Positions 17,047-25,040 of a stretch of 64,000 bases of DNA are shown in pieces. Below the pieces are notes generated by a model. The model worked only from the letters and a program-made list of their open reading frames with translations, had not been told where the DNA came from and made no database searches. The first letter of the stretch is position 1. Every line of letters starts with the position of its first letter. A program made the position numbers and the translations under genes. Source of the DNA: Rariloculus sp965263005 (lineage in GTDB: Bacteria; Pseudomonadota; Gammaproteobacteria; Steroidobacterales; Rariloculaceae); contig NZ_OZ253579.1 of the NCBI RefSeq assembly GCF_965263005.1, positions 1,364,001-1,428,000 on the forward strand, read 5' to 3'.

Positions 17047-18207
17047 CTACCGCCACAGGTGCCCGGTTGCGAGCTCGGCGCCCTCGGCCAGCGCCCGAAG
17101 CTTCGCCCACGCGAGTTGCGGATGCACGCGCCCGCCGAGGCCGCAATCGGTTCCGGCGATGACATTCTCGCGGCCTACGGCTTCGGCGTACTGCACTAGC
17201 CGGTCGGCGACCAGCTCCGGATGCTCGAGCACGTTGGTCGCGTGGCTGACCACGCCGGGGATCACGATCTTGCCCTCCGGCACGGAAATGTCTCGCCAGA
17301 CCTTCCACTCATGTGCGTGTCGAACGTTGCCCGCCTCTACCGAGTAGGCTTGCGCCTTGATTCGAAGCAATAGATCGACGACGTTTTTCAACTCGACGTC
17401 GGTGCTGTGCGGCCCGTGCCAGCTTCCCCAGCAGAAGTGGTAACGCACGCGATCCTCAGGAATTCCGGTGAGCGCCTCGTTAAGGATCTCGACCTGGAAG
17501 GCGGCCCAGGCGCGATAGTCCTCCCAGGTGCGATTCAGGGAAAACCACCAGTCGTAGAGATCCACGATGCACGGATCGTCGATTTGCAGCACGAAACCTG
17601 CATCGGCGATCGCCCGGTATTCTGCGTTCAGCGCCCTGGCGACGGCCGCGCTGTATTGCGCGTCGCTGCGATAGTAATGGTTCTTCCGTATCGTGACGGT
17701 CGCCGGTGACACGGCCGACATGAACGCCTCGGACGCGCCGGAACCTTCGAGCCCCGCCCTGAAATTCTCGATGTCTCTCTCGATGAGCGCATGGCCGGTA
17801 TATTCGATCGGGCCAGTGCACACGAGGCTGTACGATCGCGCGACTCCGCCGCCACCGCCCGGGATCGCACCGGACTCGTAGAACTCGCGGAAGTCCGCCC
17901 GGTCCTTGCTCGAATGAGGCCCGACGCCGGTGACGCCTTTCTCAAGCGTGAAGCCCGAGATTCGATCGAAGATATACGAGGCCCAGGCCGCATAGTCGAC
18001 GGCTGCCGAAGGCTTGCCGAACTCGCCGTCGTTGACGATGTCGATATTGGCTTCCCGTTGCTCGCGGATTACGGCCGCAACGGACGATGCCAGGCAGTCA
18101 TCGAAGACCTGGCCCGTGCTCCTTTTCTCGTAGGCGCCTATTAGCTGCGCCGGCCGGCTCAGGCTTCCGGCGTGAGTGGTCAGTATACGTTTCTCGGAGC
18201 GAAGCAT
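17047..18207 (-). CDS. MetE C-terminal-like (cobalamin-independent methyltransferase family) protein
   Basis: 386 residues from ATG 18207; an ATG at 18234 is possible. It starts ILTTHAGSLSRP, the conserved opening of the single-domain MetE/epoxyalkane:CoM transferase-like family. YHFCWGSWHGPHS carries the His and Cys that bind zinc in MetE, and AGTDCGLGGR gives the last cysteine ligand. The family moves methyl or alkyl groups to or from thiols such as homocysteine or coenzyme M. It has only the catalytic domain, not the double barrel of MetE. It lies downstream of btuFCD on the same strand, 128 bases away. Physiological substrate unknown. Confidence 0.8.
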   Translation of the reverse strand: MLRSEKRILTTHAGSLSRPAQLIGAYEKRSTGQVFDDCLASSVAAVIREQREANIDIVNDGEFGKPSAAVDYAAWASYIFDRISGFTLEKGVTGVGPHSSKDRADFREFYESGAIPGGGGGVARSYSLVCTGPIEYTGHALIERDIENFRAGLEGSGASEAFMSAVSPATVTIRKNHYYRSDAQYSAAVARALNAEYRAIADAGFVLQIDDPCIVDLYDWWFSLNRTWEDYRAWAAFQVEILNEALTGIPEDRVRYHFCWGSWHGPHSTDVELKNVVDLLLRIKAQAYSVEAGNVRHAHEWKVWRDISVPEGKIVIPGVVSHATNVLEHPELVADRLVQYAEAVGRENVIAGTDCGLGGRVHPQLAWAKLRALAEGAELATGHLWR

Positions 18208-18334
18208 TTGTATATCTTCTTCATCATTGCTCAAAATTCAACTCCCACCCGTACGGTGGCCGTGAGTTCGTCCGCGTGCGATGCATCGCTCGCCGAAGTG
18301 TTCGGCGGGGCCGCATGCGTTCGCTGACTCGTGC

Positions 18335-19147
18335 TCATAACGGGCCTTCAAGTTCCACCCGGGCGCCATCGACGCGGCCCCGGACACCGTAGATGTCCGC
18401 GAGGCGCCTGGCGCTCAGCGTCGCCGCGGGCGTGCCGTCGGCGACGATTCGCCCGCCCTTCATCCAGATGAACCGGTCCGCGTAGCGCCTGGCGAGCACG
18501 ACGTCATGCAGCACGACCAAGGCGCCGCCGCCCCGGCCGACAAAGGCCTTGACCAGGTCCATGACCCTGAATTGGTGATAGGGATCAAGCTCCGCTACCG
18601 GTTCGTCGGCGATCAGCAGCGGCGCTTCGGCGGCGAATGCGCGGGCGCAGTGAACGCGCGCGAGTTCTCCTCCCGACAGCGTTGCCGTGGATCGCTTGGC
18701 CAGTCGCTCGAGATCGCACGCCGCCAAGGCGCGTTCTACGGCCCGACGGTCGTCCCCGCGCAGACGCCCCAGCGCCGCGCCGTAGGAAAAACGGCCGAGC
18801 GCCACCACATCGCGAACGGGGTTCGGCCAGGCAAGGGGCCTGTTCTGGGGCAGGTAGGCCAGGTGCCGCGCCCGCCGCCGTGGCGCCATCTCGGCCGTGT
18901 CTTCGCCATCGATGCGCGCCCAACCCGTGGCGCGCGGCGCCAGTCCGATGGCGCCCCGAAGCAGGCTGGTCTTGCCGGCTCCGTTGGGGCCGAGGAGGGC
19001 GACCAGCTCGCCGGCCTGCAAGGTGAACGAGGCGGCCTCCACCAGGGTGGCCGTACCTGCCTTGACCGTCAGGCCTTGCGCCTGCAGTCCGCCGAAAGAA
19101 ACCGGGTGACCGTCCGGCCGCTCCATCTGCACTATCTCCTCAGTCAT
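18335..19147 (-). CDS. btuD: Cobalamin ABC importer ATPase
   Basis: 270 residues from ATG 19147, which overlaps the end of btuC by 8 bases. LLGPNGAGKTSLLR is Walker A, TLSGGELARVHCARAF the ABC signature and LLIADEPVAELDP the Walker B, with the switch histidine in VVLHDVVLARR. It is the FecCD/BtuCD type of importer ATPase. Order btuF-btuC-btuD with overlaps, and the B12 riboswitch upstream, fix the substrate as a corrinoid. Confidence 0.92.
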   Translation of the reverse strand: MTEEIVQMERPDGHPVSFGGLQAQGLTVKAGTATLVEAASFTLQAGELVALLGPNGAGKTSLLRGAIGLAPRATGWARIDGEDTAEMAPRRRARHLAYLPQNRPLAWPNPVRDVVALGRFSYGAALGRLRGDDRRAVERALAACDLERLAKRSTATLSGGELARVHCARAFAAEAPLLIADEPVAELDPYHQFRVMDLVKAFVGRGGGALVVLHDVVLARRYADRFIWMKGGRIVADGTPAATLSARRLADIYGVRGRVDGARVELEGPL

Positions 19148-20126
19148 GCACGCTGCGCCGTTGCATGGCGATCCAGACGAAGACGGGTGCACCGATCAAC
19201 GCCGCCACTACGCCGAGCTTGAGTTCGCTGGCCGTGGGCATGAGCCGCACGCCGATATCGGCCAGCACAAGGATCAGGCCGGCCAGCAGCGCGGACGGCA
19301 ACAGCGCGCGCGCCGGATCATGGTTCACCATGGGCCGCACGATGTGCGGCGCGACGATACCGACAAAGCCGATGATGCCTGCCAGGGCAACCGCCGCGCC
19401 CGTGGCCAGGCCCGTGCCGACGACGGTCAGGAGCCGCTGCCGCGTCAGGTTCAGGCCTATGCCGCTGGCCGCTTCCTCGCCCAGCGTCAGGGCCGAGAGG
19501 CCGCGCCGGGTGGCGAACAATACGCCGAAGCCTGCGATGAGGAACGGAGCCGCAAACGCCAGGTCAACGAAGCTGCGATTGGCCACGGTGCCGAGCATCC
19601 AGTTGAGCATGTCTGCGAGCGAGAACGGATTGGGCGCCAGGTTCATCATCAGGTTCATCGCCGCGCCTGCGAAACTGGAGAGACCGACGCCGATGAGAAT
19701 GAGCGTTACCGCCGAAGCCGTGCGCATCGCGGCAAGGGCGATCAGCGACGTACCCACCAGCGCGCCGACGATCGCGGCCGCCGGCATGGTCCACGCGCTG
19801 TACGCGGCATAGCCGAAATACAGCGCTCCGGTTGCTCCGAGGGAAGCCAGCGCGGAGACGCCGAGCACCCCCGGTTCCGCGAGCGGATTGCGCAGCAGTC
19901 CCTGCAGTGCCGCGCCGCTCGCGCCGAGCGCGGCGCCTACGGCGAAGGCGGTCAACGCCCTGGGCAGGCGGATGTGCACGACGACCAGTTGATCGCCGGC
20001 TGAGCCGCCGCCCACAAGCGCCATCAGCACCCGTTGAGGTTCAAGCGGTGTCGAGCCGAAAAGACAGGCGGCGACCAACGCAGCCACGCAGGCCAGCGTC
20101 AGTCCCGCCAGTATGGGGGTCCTCAT
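19140..20126 (-). CDS. btuC: Cobalamin ABC importer permease
   Basis: 328 residues from ATG 20126, which overlaps the btuF stop as ATGA. About ten hydrophobic segments. IRLPRALTAFAVGAALGASGAALQGLLRNPLAEP is the hallmark of the FecCD/BtuC family (key parts RLPR, GAAL, GxxLQxxxRNPLA), and GFVGIVAPHIVR near the end is the conserved coupling region that docks on BtuD. Upstream in-frame extension is not supported. Second gene of the riboswitch-controlled operon. Confidence 0.93.
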   Translation of the reverse strand: MRTPILAGLTLACVAALVAACLFGSTPLEPQRVLMALVGGGSAGDQLVVVHIRLPRALTAFAVGAALGASGAALQGLLRNPLAEPGVLGVSALASLGATGALYFGYAAYSAWTMPAAAIVGALVGTSLIALAAMRTASAVTLILIGVGLSSFAGAAMNLMMNLAPNPFSLADMLNWMLGTVANRSFVDLAFAAPFLIAGFGVLFATRRGLSALTLGEEAASGIGLNLTRQRLLTVVGTGLATGAAVALAGIIGFVGIVAPHIVRPMVNHDPARALLPSALLAGLILVLADIGVRLMPTASELKLGVVAALIGAPVFVWIAMQRRSVHD

Positions 20127-21055
20127 TGCTCGGACGGCCGGCTCTGGGCGCGCTGGATTTCGGGCGTTGCGCCGGGACCGCGGGCCAGCGCCTCCACCGC
20201 ATCCATCAGGAACCAGGCTCCGCAGGCTGTCCATGCCCCTTCGATCGGAACCACGGCACCGCCGTCCAGTTGGGCCCGGGCCACGGGGTGCCGAATCGGG
20301 CTCCAGGCGTGCGGACCGCTCGGCAGGTTTTCGAAGAACGCAGCCGCGACGAGGTCGGGTTTCTCGTAAGCGAGCCGTTCCAGTGGAATCGGCCCCCAGC
20401 CGGGCCGCATCTGGAAGTTGTCGAGTCCTGCCGCGGTAAGCATTTCATGAACCAACGATCCGGGTCCGGAAGTCACCCCGGTCGGGGTCACGTAAAGCGC
20501 ATCCGCACCGGGCGCCTGGGCGCGCAGTGCCGCCAGGCGGTCCTGCATTTCCGCGGCCACGGCCAGGCCGTGTTCCGGCGATCCGAGTGCGAGAGCCGTC
20601 TCGGTGATCACCGTCAGTATCGAGTCAAAATCCTCGGCCCAGCCGACGTTGTATACGGGCACGCCGGCGCGTTCGAAGAGCGCAGATGCCTGCGGGCCGC
20701 CGCCGTAGGCACGCACCACGAGGTCCGGCTTGAGAATGAGCACATCTTCAGCGACAGGGCGGACACGTGGCAGCCCCGCCGCGTGCTCGCGCATATAGGA
20801 GAATCTCCGTCCCGCATCGGGCGAAACTGCGAGGATGCGGTCGCGCTCCACGAACTTCAGCACGTACTGATCGGCGCAGTAATCGAGGCTGACGATACGC
20901 TGCGGCCGCGGACCCGCCGCTCCCGGGCTCTGGGGGTCGATGCCGCACGCAGCGGTTGCCGCCGCGAGGATCAGTGTCATGCAGGCGCCGGCCGGTCCTC
21001 GTAACAGACGGGCGTGCGGCGTGGCCAATCCAATGATCCAGCGTGTGCGCGGCAT
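20123..21055 (-). CDS. btuF: Cobalamin-binding periplasmic (lipo)protein
   Basis: Up to 310 residues. A hydrophobic stretch TLILAAATAAC (ending at Cys37) can serve as lipobox. The mature part has RIVSLDYCADQYVLKF, DVLILKPDLVVRAYGG and VYNVGWAEDFDSI, typical of helical-backbone cobalamin/haem/siderophore-binding proteins. It delivers corrinoid to BtuCD. The start codon could also be ATG 20980, but that would leave no positive charge before the hydrophobic core. It is the first gene after the riboswitch. Confidence 0.88.
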   Translation of the reverse strand: MPRTRWIIGLATPHARLLRGPAGACMTLILAAATAACGIDPQSPGAAGPRPQRIVSLDYCADQYVLKFVERDRILAVSPDAGRRFSYMREHAAGLPRVRPVAEDVLILKPDLVVRAYGGGPQASALFERAGVPVYNVGWAEDFDSILTVITETALALGSPEHGLAVAAEMQDRLAALRAQAPGADALYVTPTGVTSGPGSLVHEMLTAAGLDNFQMRPGWGPIPLERLAYEKPDLVAAAFFENLPSGPHAWSPIRHPVARAQLDGGAVVPIEGAWTACGAWFLMDAVEALARGPGATPEIQRAQSRPSEQ

Positions 21056-21212
21056 TGGAACCCTCCTGCGCCTCCCGGGCGCACCGTAATGACACTTCCG
21101 GTCCCGCCGACCACGACGGGCGCGGTACTTGGTCCTATGTCGTTACAGGAGAAGGGGCACGTACGTGCTCTTTCCCGTTCGCTGGCAATGTGCCCGACCC
21201 ACGAACGAACGA

Positions 21213-21370
21213 CGCGATGGCAGGTCTCCTGACTCGCCGATCAACGCTTGTTGGCCGCCTTCCCGGAGGTTCATCCAGTGGCTGATAGGCCGCAAGCTCC
21301 CGGCTTACAGTTGCGGGTACAGTCTCGGAATCTCACCGAGTTCCCTATTGGCCGTCCGTGGACGGCACCA
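21213..21370 (-). ncRNA. Cobalamin riboswitch
   Basis: Read on the minus strand, the elements come in the correct order: AATAGGGAACTCGGTGAGAT, TTCCGAG, ACCCGCAACTGTAA, AGCCACTGG-like GCCACTGG, CCGGGAAGG and the B12 box GAGTCAGGAGACCTGCC at about 21220-21236. This is the classical AdoCbl-type riboswitch. It lies 158 bases upstream of btuF and should reduce btuFCD expression when cobalamin is plentiful. Confidence 0.95.
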
Positions 21371-21519
21371 TCTGGCCGTATTGTCGGAATATCCCGAAGC
21401 TGGTGTCAACTCGTGCCAGCGGTTGATGCGCCGTACGTCGCCGGCGCAGGCAGCAGCGCTGCAATACGACGGATGCACTCTCATACCGTTCAATCCCGGA
21501 GCGAATGGAGGGGGCGGGC

Positions 21520-22122
21520 TCAGTAGTCGATGCCGCGCACGGCCTTGATGCCGGCGTCGAACGGGTGCTTGACGGCACGCATTTCGCTGACGAGGTCTGC
21601 GTATTCGCAGATGCCCGGCTTGGCATTGCGGCCAGTCAGAATGACGCTCGTGCGCGCAGAGCGAGCCTCCAGGCCCTCGATCACGGCTGCCTCGGACAGG
21701 TAGTCGTAGCGCAGCGCGATGTTGATCTCGTCAAGAACGACCAGATCGTAGTCGCCGCTTGCGAGTATTGCGCGAGCCTTGTCGAAGGCTGCCTCCGCGG
21801 CGGCGATATCGCGGTCCAGATCCTGGGTATCCCAGGTGAATCCCTCGCCCATGGTGTGCCAGTCGAGCTGGTCCTCGAACCTGGAGAAGAACTGGCGCTC
21901 CCCGGTCTTCCACGTGCCCTTGATGAATTGCACCACGCCCACCTTATGGCCCCAGCCGAGCGCGCGGGAAATGACTCCGAAGGCCGAACTGGACTTGCCC
22001 TTGCCATCGCCCGTATAGACCAGGATCAGGCCACGGCCGGGGACGGACGCGTTAGCCACCCGTTTGCGGTGCGCGGCCTGCTCAACCTTCATCTTTTTCG
22101 CATGCGCCTGGGCGTCAGTCAT
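21520..22122 (-). CDS. cobO: Cob(I)yrinic acid a,c-diamide adenosyltransferase
   Basis: 200 residues from ATG 22122, the usual length for CobO/BtuR; an upstream ATG at 22227 would add an atypical tail. LVYTGDGKGKSSSAFG holds the P-loop, GVVQFIKGTWKTGER and LVVLDEINIALRYDYL are family motifs, and the C-terminus VKHPFDAGIKAVRGIDY is diagnostic. It adds the 5'-deoxyadenosyl group to cob(I)alamin or precursors in the cytoplasm. Last gene of the cobT-S-C-O run, 16 bases after cobC. Confidence 0.95.
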   Translation of the reverse strand: MTDAQAHAKKMKVEQAAHRKRVANASVPGRGLILVYTGDGKGKSSSAFGVISRALGWGHKVGVVQFIKGTWKTGERQFFSRFEDQLDWHTMGEGFTWDTQDLDRDIAAAEAAFDKARAILASGDYDLVVLDEINIALRYDYLSEAAVIEGLEARSARTSVILTGRNAKPGICEYADLVSEMRAVKHPFDAGIKAVRGIDY

Positions 22123-22138
22123 GGTCCGATCACCTGGT

Positions 22139-22678
22139 TCAGATCCGGTTCGAGTCGCCAAGCACGATGATGCCACCAAAATCCACCGATGGCCTGAAAT
22201 CCCAGGGCTCGTCCGTTCGCGGCTCACAAGCCGCCCTGATTACTCCGGCGTGCGTGACGATCGCGACAGATTTCCGCCGTGCCGACCAGTCCGAGAGCAC
22301 TGCGGCGACCCGGTCCCTCAGCATGGCGATGCTTTCACCGCCGTGGGGCCGCGCAAGCATGAAGTCCCTGGCCCAGGCATCCAGATCCGCTTCCGGCACG
22401 GCCGACCAGGGCCGGCCTTCCCAGCGACCGAAGTCCAACTCCATCAAGCGCCCGTCGACCTCGATGGGCAGGTTGCGTGCCTCCGCGATGTATTTTGCCA
22501 ACTGAAGGCAGCGGTTCAGGGGGCTAGTGACTACCTGGTGCACCGAGGGTAACGCGGCCAGTACCGCTGCCGCTTCCTCGGCAAAGGTGTCGGCGAGCCC
22601 TACGTCCATGCGGCCGTAGCACATGCCTTTGGGGACAGCCGGCCGCGTGTGGCGCACCAGGATCACGGCCATGCGCAC
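22139..22678 (-). CDS. cobC: Alpha-ribazole phosphatase-like histidine phosphatase
   Basis: 179 residues. ILVRHTRP near the N-terminus is the RHG-type catalytic motif with the histidine that is phosphorylated. SPLNRCLQLA carries the second arginine, MELDFGRWEGRPW the acid and IVTHAGVIR the second histidine. Position between cobS and cobO makes alpha-ribazole-5'-phosphate or adenosylcobalamin-5'-phosphate the likely substrate. The start (22678 or 22672) overlaps the cobS end by 10-16 bases. Confidence 0.88.
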   Translation of the reverse strand: MRMAVILVRHTRPAVPKGMCYGRMDVGLADTFAEEAAAVLAALPSVHQVVTSPLNRCLQLAKYIAEARNLPIEVDGRLMELDFGRWEGRPWSAVPEADLDAWARDFMLARPHGGESIAMLRDRVAAVLSDWSARRKSVAIVTHAGVIRAACEPRTDEPWDFRPSVDFGGIIVLGDSNRI

Positions 22679-23433
22679 ACGCCCAGGTAGAATCCGATTT
22701 CGCTGGCCTGCTGCACGGCGCCCAGCGTGTCGCCCGTGTAGCCGCCCAGCTTTCGTTCAAAGAAGAGGCGCATCAGCACGTGCCCGACAACGAGTCCGGC
22801 CAGAGCGAGGCCGGCCGCCAGGGGCGCCAGCAACCACGCCACGCAGGCGACGAGCACAACGCCCGAGAGCAGTACCACGAACCAGCCGCGCGGATCGAGG
22901 CGGTTGGCCACGGGCGTGGCCGCGCCGGCCTCGCGGACGTAGTTGCTCGTCTGCATGGCGGCGATGCTGGATAGCCGGGAGAGGCCGTGGCCGGCGATCA
23001 ACGCGATGCAGACCGTCACGGGCGCCAGGCTGGAGAGGGCTGCGACCTTCAATCCCAGCGCAATGACGAGCGCAGTCGTGCCGTAGGTGCCGAGCCGGCT
23101 GTCCCGCATGATTTCCAGCGCGCGATCCCGGTCCGCCGTGGCGCCGATGCCGTCGAAGGTATCCGCCAATCCGTCTTCGTGAAATGCACCTGTCAGGGCC
23201 AGACCGGAGCCAACTGCCAACAGCACCGCGACGAACGGCGTGAGCCAGAGCTGTGCCAGCAAGAAGACGGCAGCGCACAGCCCGCCAACCACGGCGCCGA
23301 CCAGGGGGTAGTAGCGGACCCCTGCGGCGAGGTGCTGCGGGCTGTAGGGCTCGCGCGCCGGTATCGGCAACCTGGTGAGGAACTGTGCCGCGAGTGCGAG
23401 CGCGCGAAGTTCGTTGACGGCCCAGCGCCTCAT
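22663..23433 (-). CDS. cobS: Adenosylcobinamide-GDP ribazoletransferase
   Basis: 256 residues from ATG 23433, which overlaps the cobT stop as ATGA. A polytopic inner-membrane enzyme: AAQFLTRLPIP at the N-terminus, YYPLVGAVVGG and GAFHEDGLADTFDG (the conserved acidic active-site motif), then RLGTYG and several hydrophobic helices, ending GYTGDTLGA..Q. It joins adenosylcobinamide-GDP to alpha-ribazole(-phosphate). Acts with CobU and CobT. Confidence 0.95.
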   Translation of the reverse strand: MRRWAVNELRALALAAQFLTRLPIPAREPYSPQHLAAGVRYYPLVGAVVGGLCAAVFLLAQLWLTPFVAVLLAVGSGLALTGAFHEDGLADTFDGIGATADRDRALEIMRDSRLGTYGTTALVIALGLKVAALSSLAPVTVCIALIAGHGLSRLSSIAAMQTSNYVREAGAATPVANRLDPRGWFVVLLSGVVLVACVAWLLAPLAAGLALAGLVVGHVLMRLFFERKLGGYTGDTLGAVQQASEIGFYLGVCAWP

Positions 23434-24467
23434 GTCCGGCCGCTGACTCCCGCTGAAGCAAAGCTCGCCATGTCGCGCAGCATGGCTGCCGCAGCCCGGA
23501 CCAGCGGCCACGCGAGCAGGGCGCCCGTGCCCTCGCCGAGGCGCATGTTCAGATCCAGGAGAGGGTCGGCGCCGATCCGTTCCAACACGACGCCGTGGCC
23601 GGGCTCGGCCGACCGGTGAGCAAAAACGAGATGCCGCCTGATTTCGGGCGTCATCTGCACTGCTGCCAGGGCCGATACCGTCGCGATGAAGCCGTCGACC
23701 AGGACCAGCTTACCCGCCTCGGCGGCGCACATCATCGCGCCGGTCAACATGACGGATTCGAAACCGCCGTACTGACGCAGTGCCTCGGTGGGTTCAAGTT
23801 CGCTCGGCGTCCTTGCCGCCGCGGCTTCGAGCACGCGCCGCTTGCGGTCCAGGCCGGTGTCGTCGAGACCGGTGCCCCGCCCGATGAGTTCGCCGACCGG
23901 CAGGTCGAGCAGTTTGGCTGCGACCAGACTGGCCGATGACGTGTTGCCGATGCCCATCTCGCCGAAGCAGGCGACCTCGTGGTCTCCCGCGCCGCCGATC
24001 GATCGGCCCGCCCGCAGTGCTTCGTGACATTCGGACGTGGTCATGGCCGGCCCCTCTGCGGCATTTCGAGTGCCATCGGCAATGTGTCTGGACGTGAGTT
24101 TCGGGTGTTCGATCGCCGGGCCCTTGACCCCGGCGTCGACCAGGACGAATTCGACGCCGAGGGTTCGCGCCAGCACATTGGCGGCGGCGCCCCCGGACAG
24201 AAAGTTCAGCAGCATCTGCCGGGTCACTTCCTGCGGGTAGGCGGACACCCCGGCCTCGGCGATGCCGTGATCGGCGGCAAAGACCGTCAGCATGCAGCGC
24301 TCGGCGGTGGGTTCGAGCGTGCCCTGGACCAGCGCGATCTGAGCCGCCAGCGCTTCCAGCCTGCCGAGGGCGCCGACGGGTTTGGTCTTGGAATCGATGG
24401 CATCCCAGACCGCTCGCTCGAAGTCGGCGGCTACGCCCGCCGGGCCTTGTCTGGCCACAACGCTCAA
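23430..24467 (-). CDS. cobT: Nicotinate-nucleotide-dimethylbenzimidazole phosphoribosyltransferase
   Basis: About 345 residues if started at TTG 24467 (or GTG 24458). No ATG fits, and the family normally begins 20-25 residues before the conserved SKTKPVGALGRLE seen here. Further motifs: VFAADHGIAEAGVSAYPQEVT, LVDAGVKGP, GEMGIGNTSSASLVAA, GRGTGLDD and HRSAEPGH. It makes alpha-ribazole-5'-phosphate from dimethylbenzimidazole and nicotinate mononucleotide. The TTG overlaps the stop of a 19-codon frame with its own GCGGAG site, which may couple translation. First gene of the cobTSCO operon. Confidence 0.92.
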   Translation of the reverse strand: MSVVARQGPAGVAADFERAVWDAIDSKTKPVGALGRLEALAAQIALVQGTLEPTAERCMLTVFAADHGIAEAGVSAYPQEVTRQMLLNFLSGGAAANVLARTLGVEFVLVDAGVKGPAIEHPKLTSRHIADGTRNAAEGPAMTTSECHEALRAGRSIGGAGDHEVACFGEMGIGNTSSASLVAAKLLDLPVGELIGRGTGLDDTGLDRKRRVLEAAAARTPSELEPTEALRQYGGFESVMLTGAMMCAAEAGKLVLVDGFIATVSALAAVQMTPEIRRHLVFAHRSAEPGHGVVLERIGADPLLDLNMRLGEGTGALLAWPLVRAAAAMLRDMASFASAGVSGRT

Positions 24468-25040
24468 CCGTGCGGCTGTGCGTGAGGGCCTGCACGCATG
24501 AGAATGGCAAACTCCCGTTTCATCGGACGATCTCCGCTTCGCTGCCTGAATGTCGGCGATCGGCGCAAGGATCGTGGCCGACTCCACGGTCAGGTCGGGC
24601 AATATAGCATCCCGGCGACCGCACGCAGGCGTGCGCAACGAGTCAGCCATCGTGGGGCGGCTGCGCCGTGACGCACCGACGGATCCCCCTTGCACTCCCC
24701 CTTCATCGTCGAATTCGCCGGCCCCGAGTTGGGCCACCCGAATCCGACTCGGGAGCGCAACATGTCGTACTGACGAGCCAACGCCGCCCGCACGATTTCA
24801 GCGAAGACCGGCGGCTGCGCCACCTGGCGATTGAACTGCCAATTTCGCGTGCGATTTGGAGCCCTGATGTCGTAAGCTTCCCCGGCGATGTGTCCGGTCG
24901 ATGGGCGCGACTACGGCAGGGGGGCACTTTTCAATGCCGATTGACAAACTTGTCCGACAGAGCAGGGCAATCGCACGATGCGCCTTTGCTGGCGCGGCTC
25001 CATCGGACAGAAGTGTGACAAGGAATCCCGCGACACCACG
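24468..25040. other. Divergent intergenic region between cobT and btuB
   Basis: 573 bases between two divergent cobalamin genes. The cobT side contains a 19-codon minus-strand frame (24464-24523). The btuB side has AT-richer DNA and CCCGA/TCGGG pairing near 24738-24752, but the conserved core of a cobalamin riboswitch is not present. No other gene is supported. Confidence 0.5.

Noticed and set aside
24721..24815. Possible cobalamin riboswitch before btuB (AATCCG, GCGCAAC, GAGCCAAC and AGCGAAGACCGG in order)
   Set aside because: The pieces occur in the right order, but the stem around AATCC does not pair like the canonical core, GCCACT is changed and no proper B12 box is present. Chance in GC-rich DNA is as likely.
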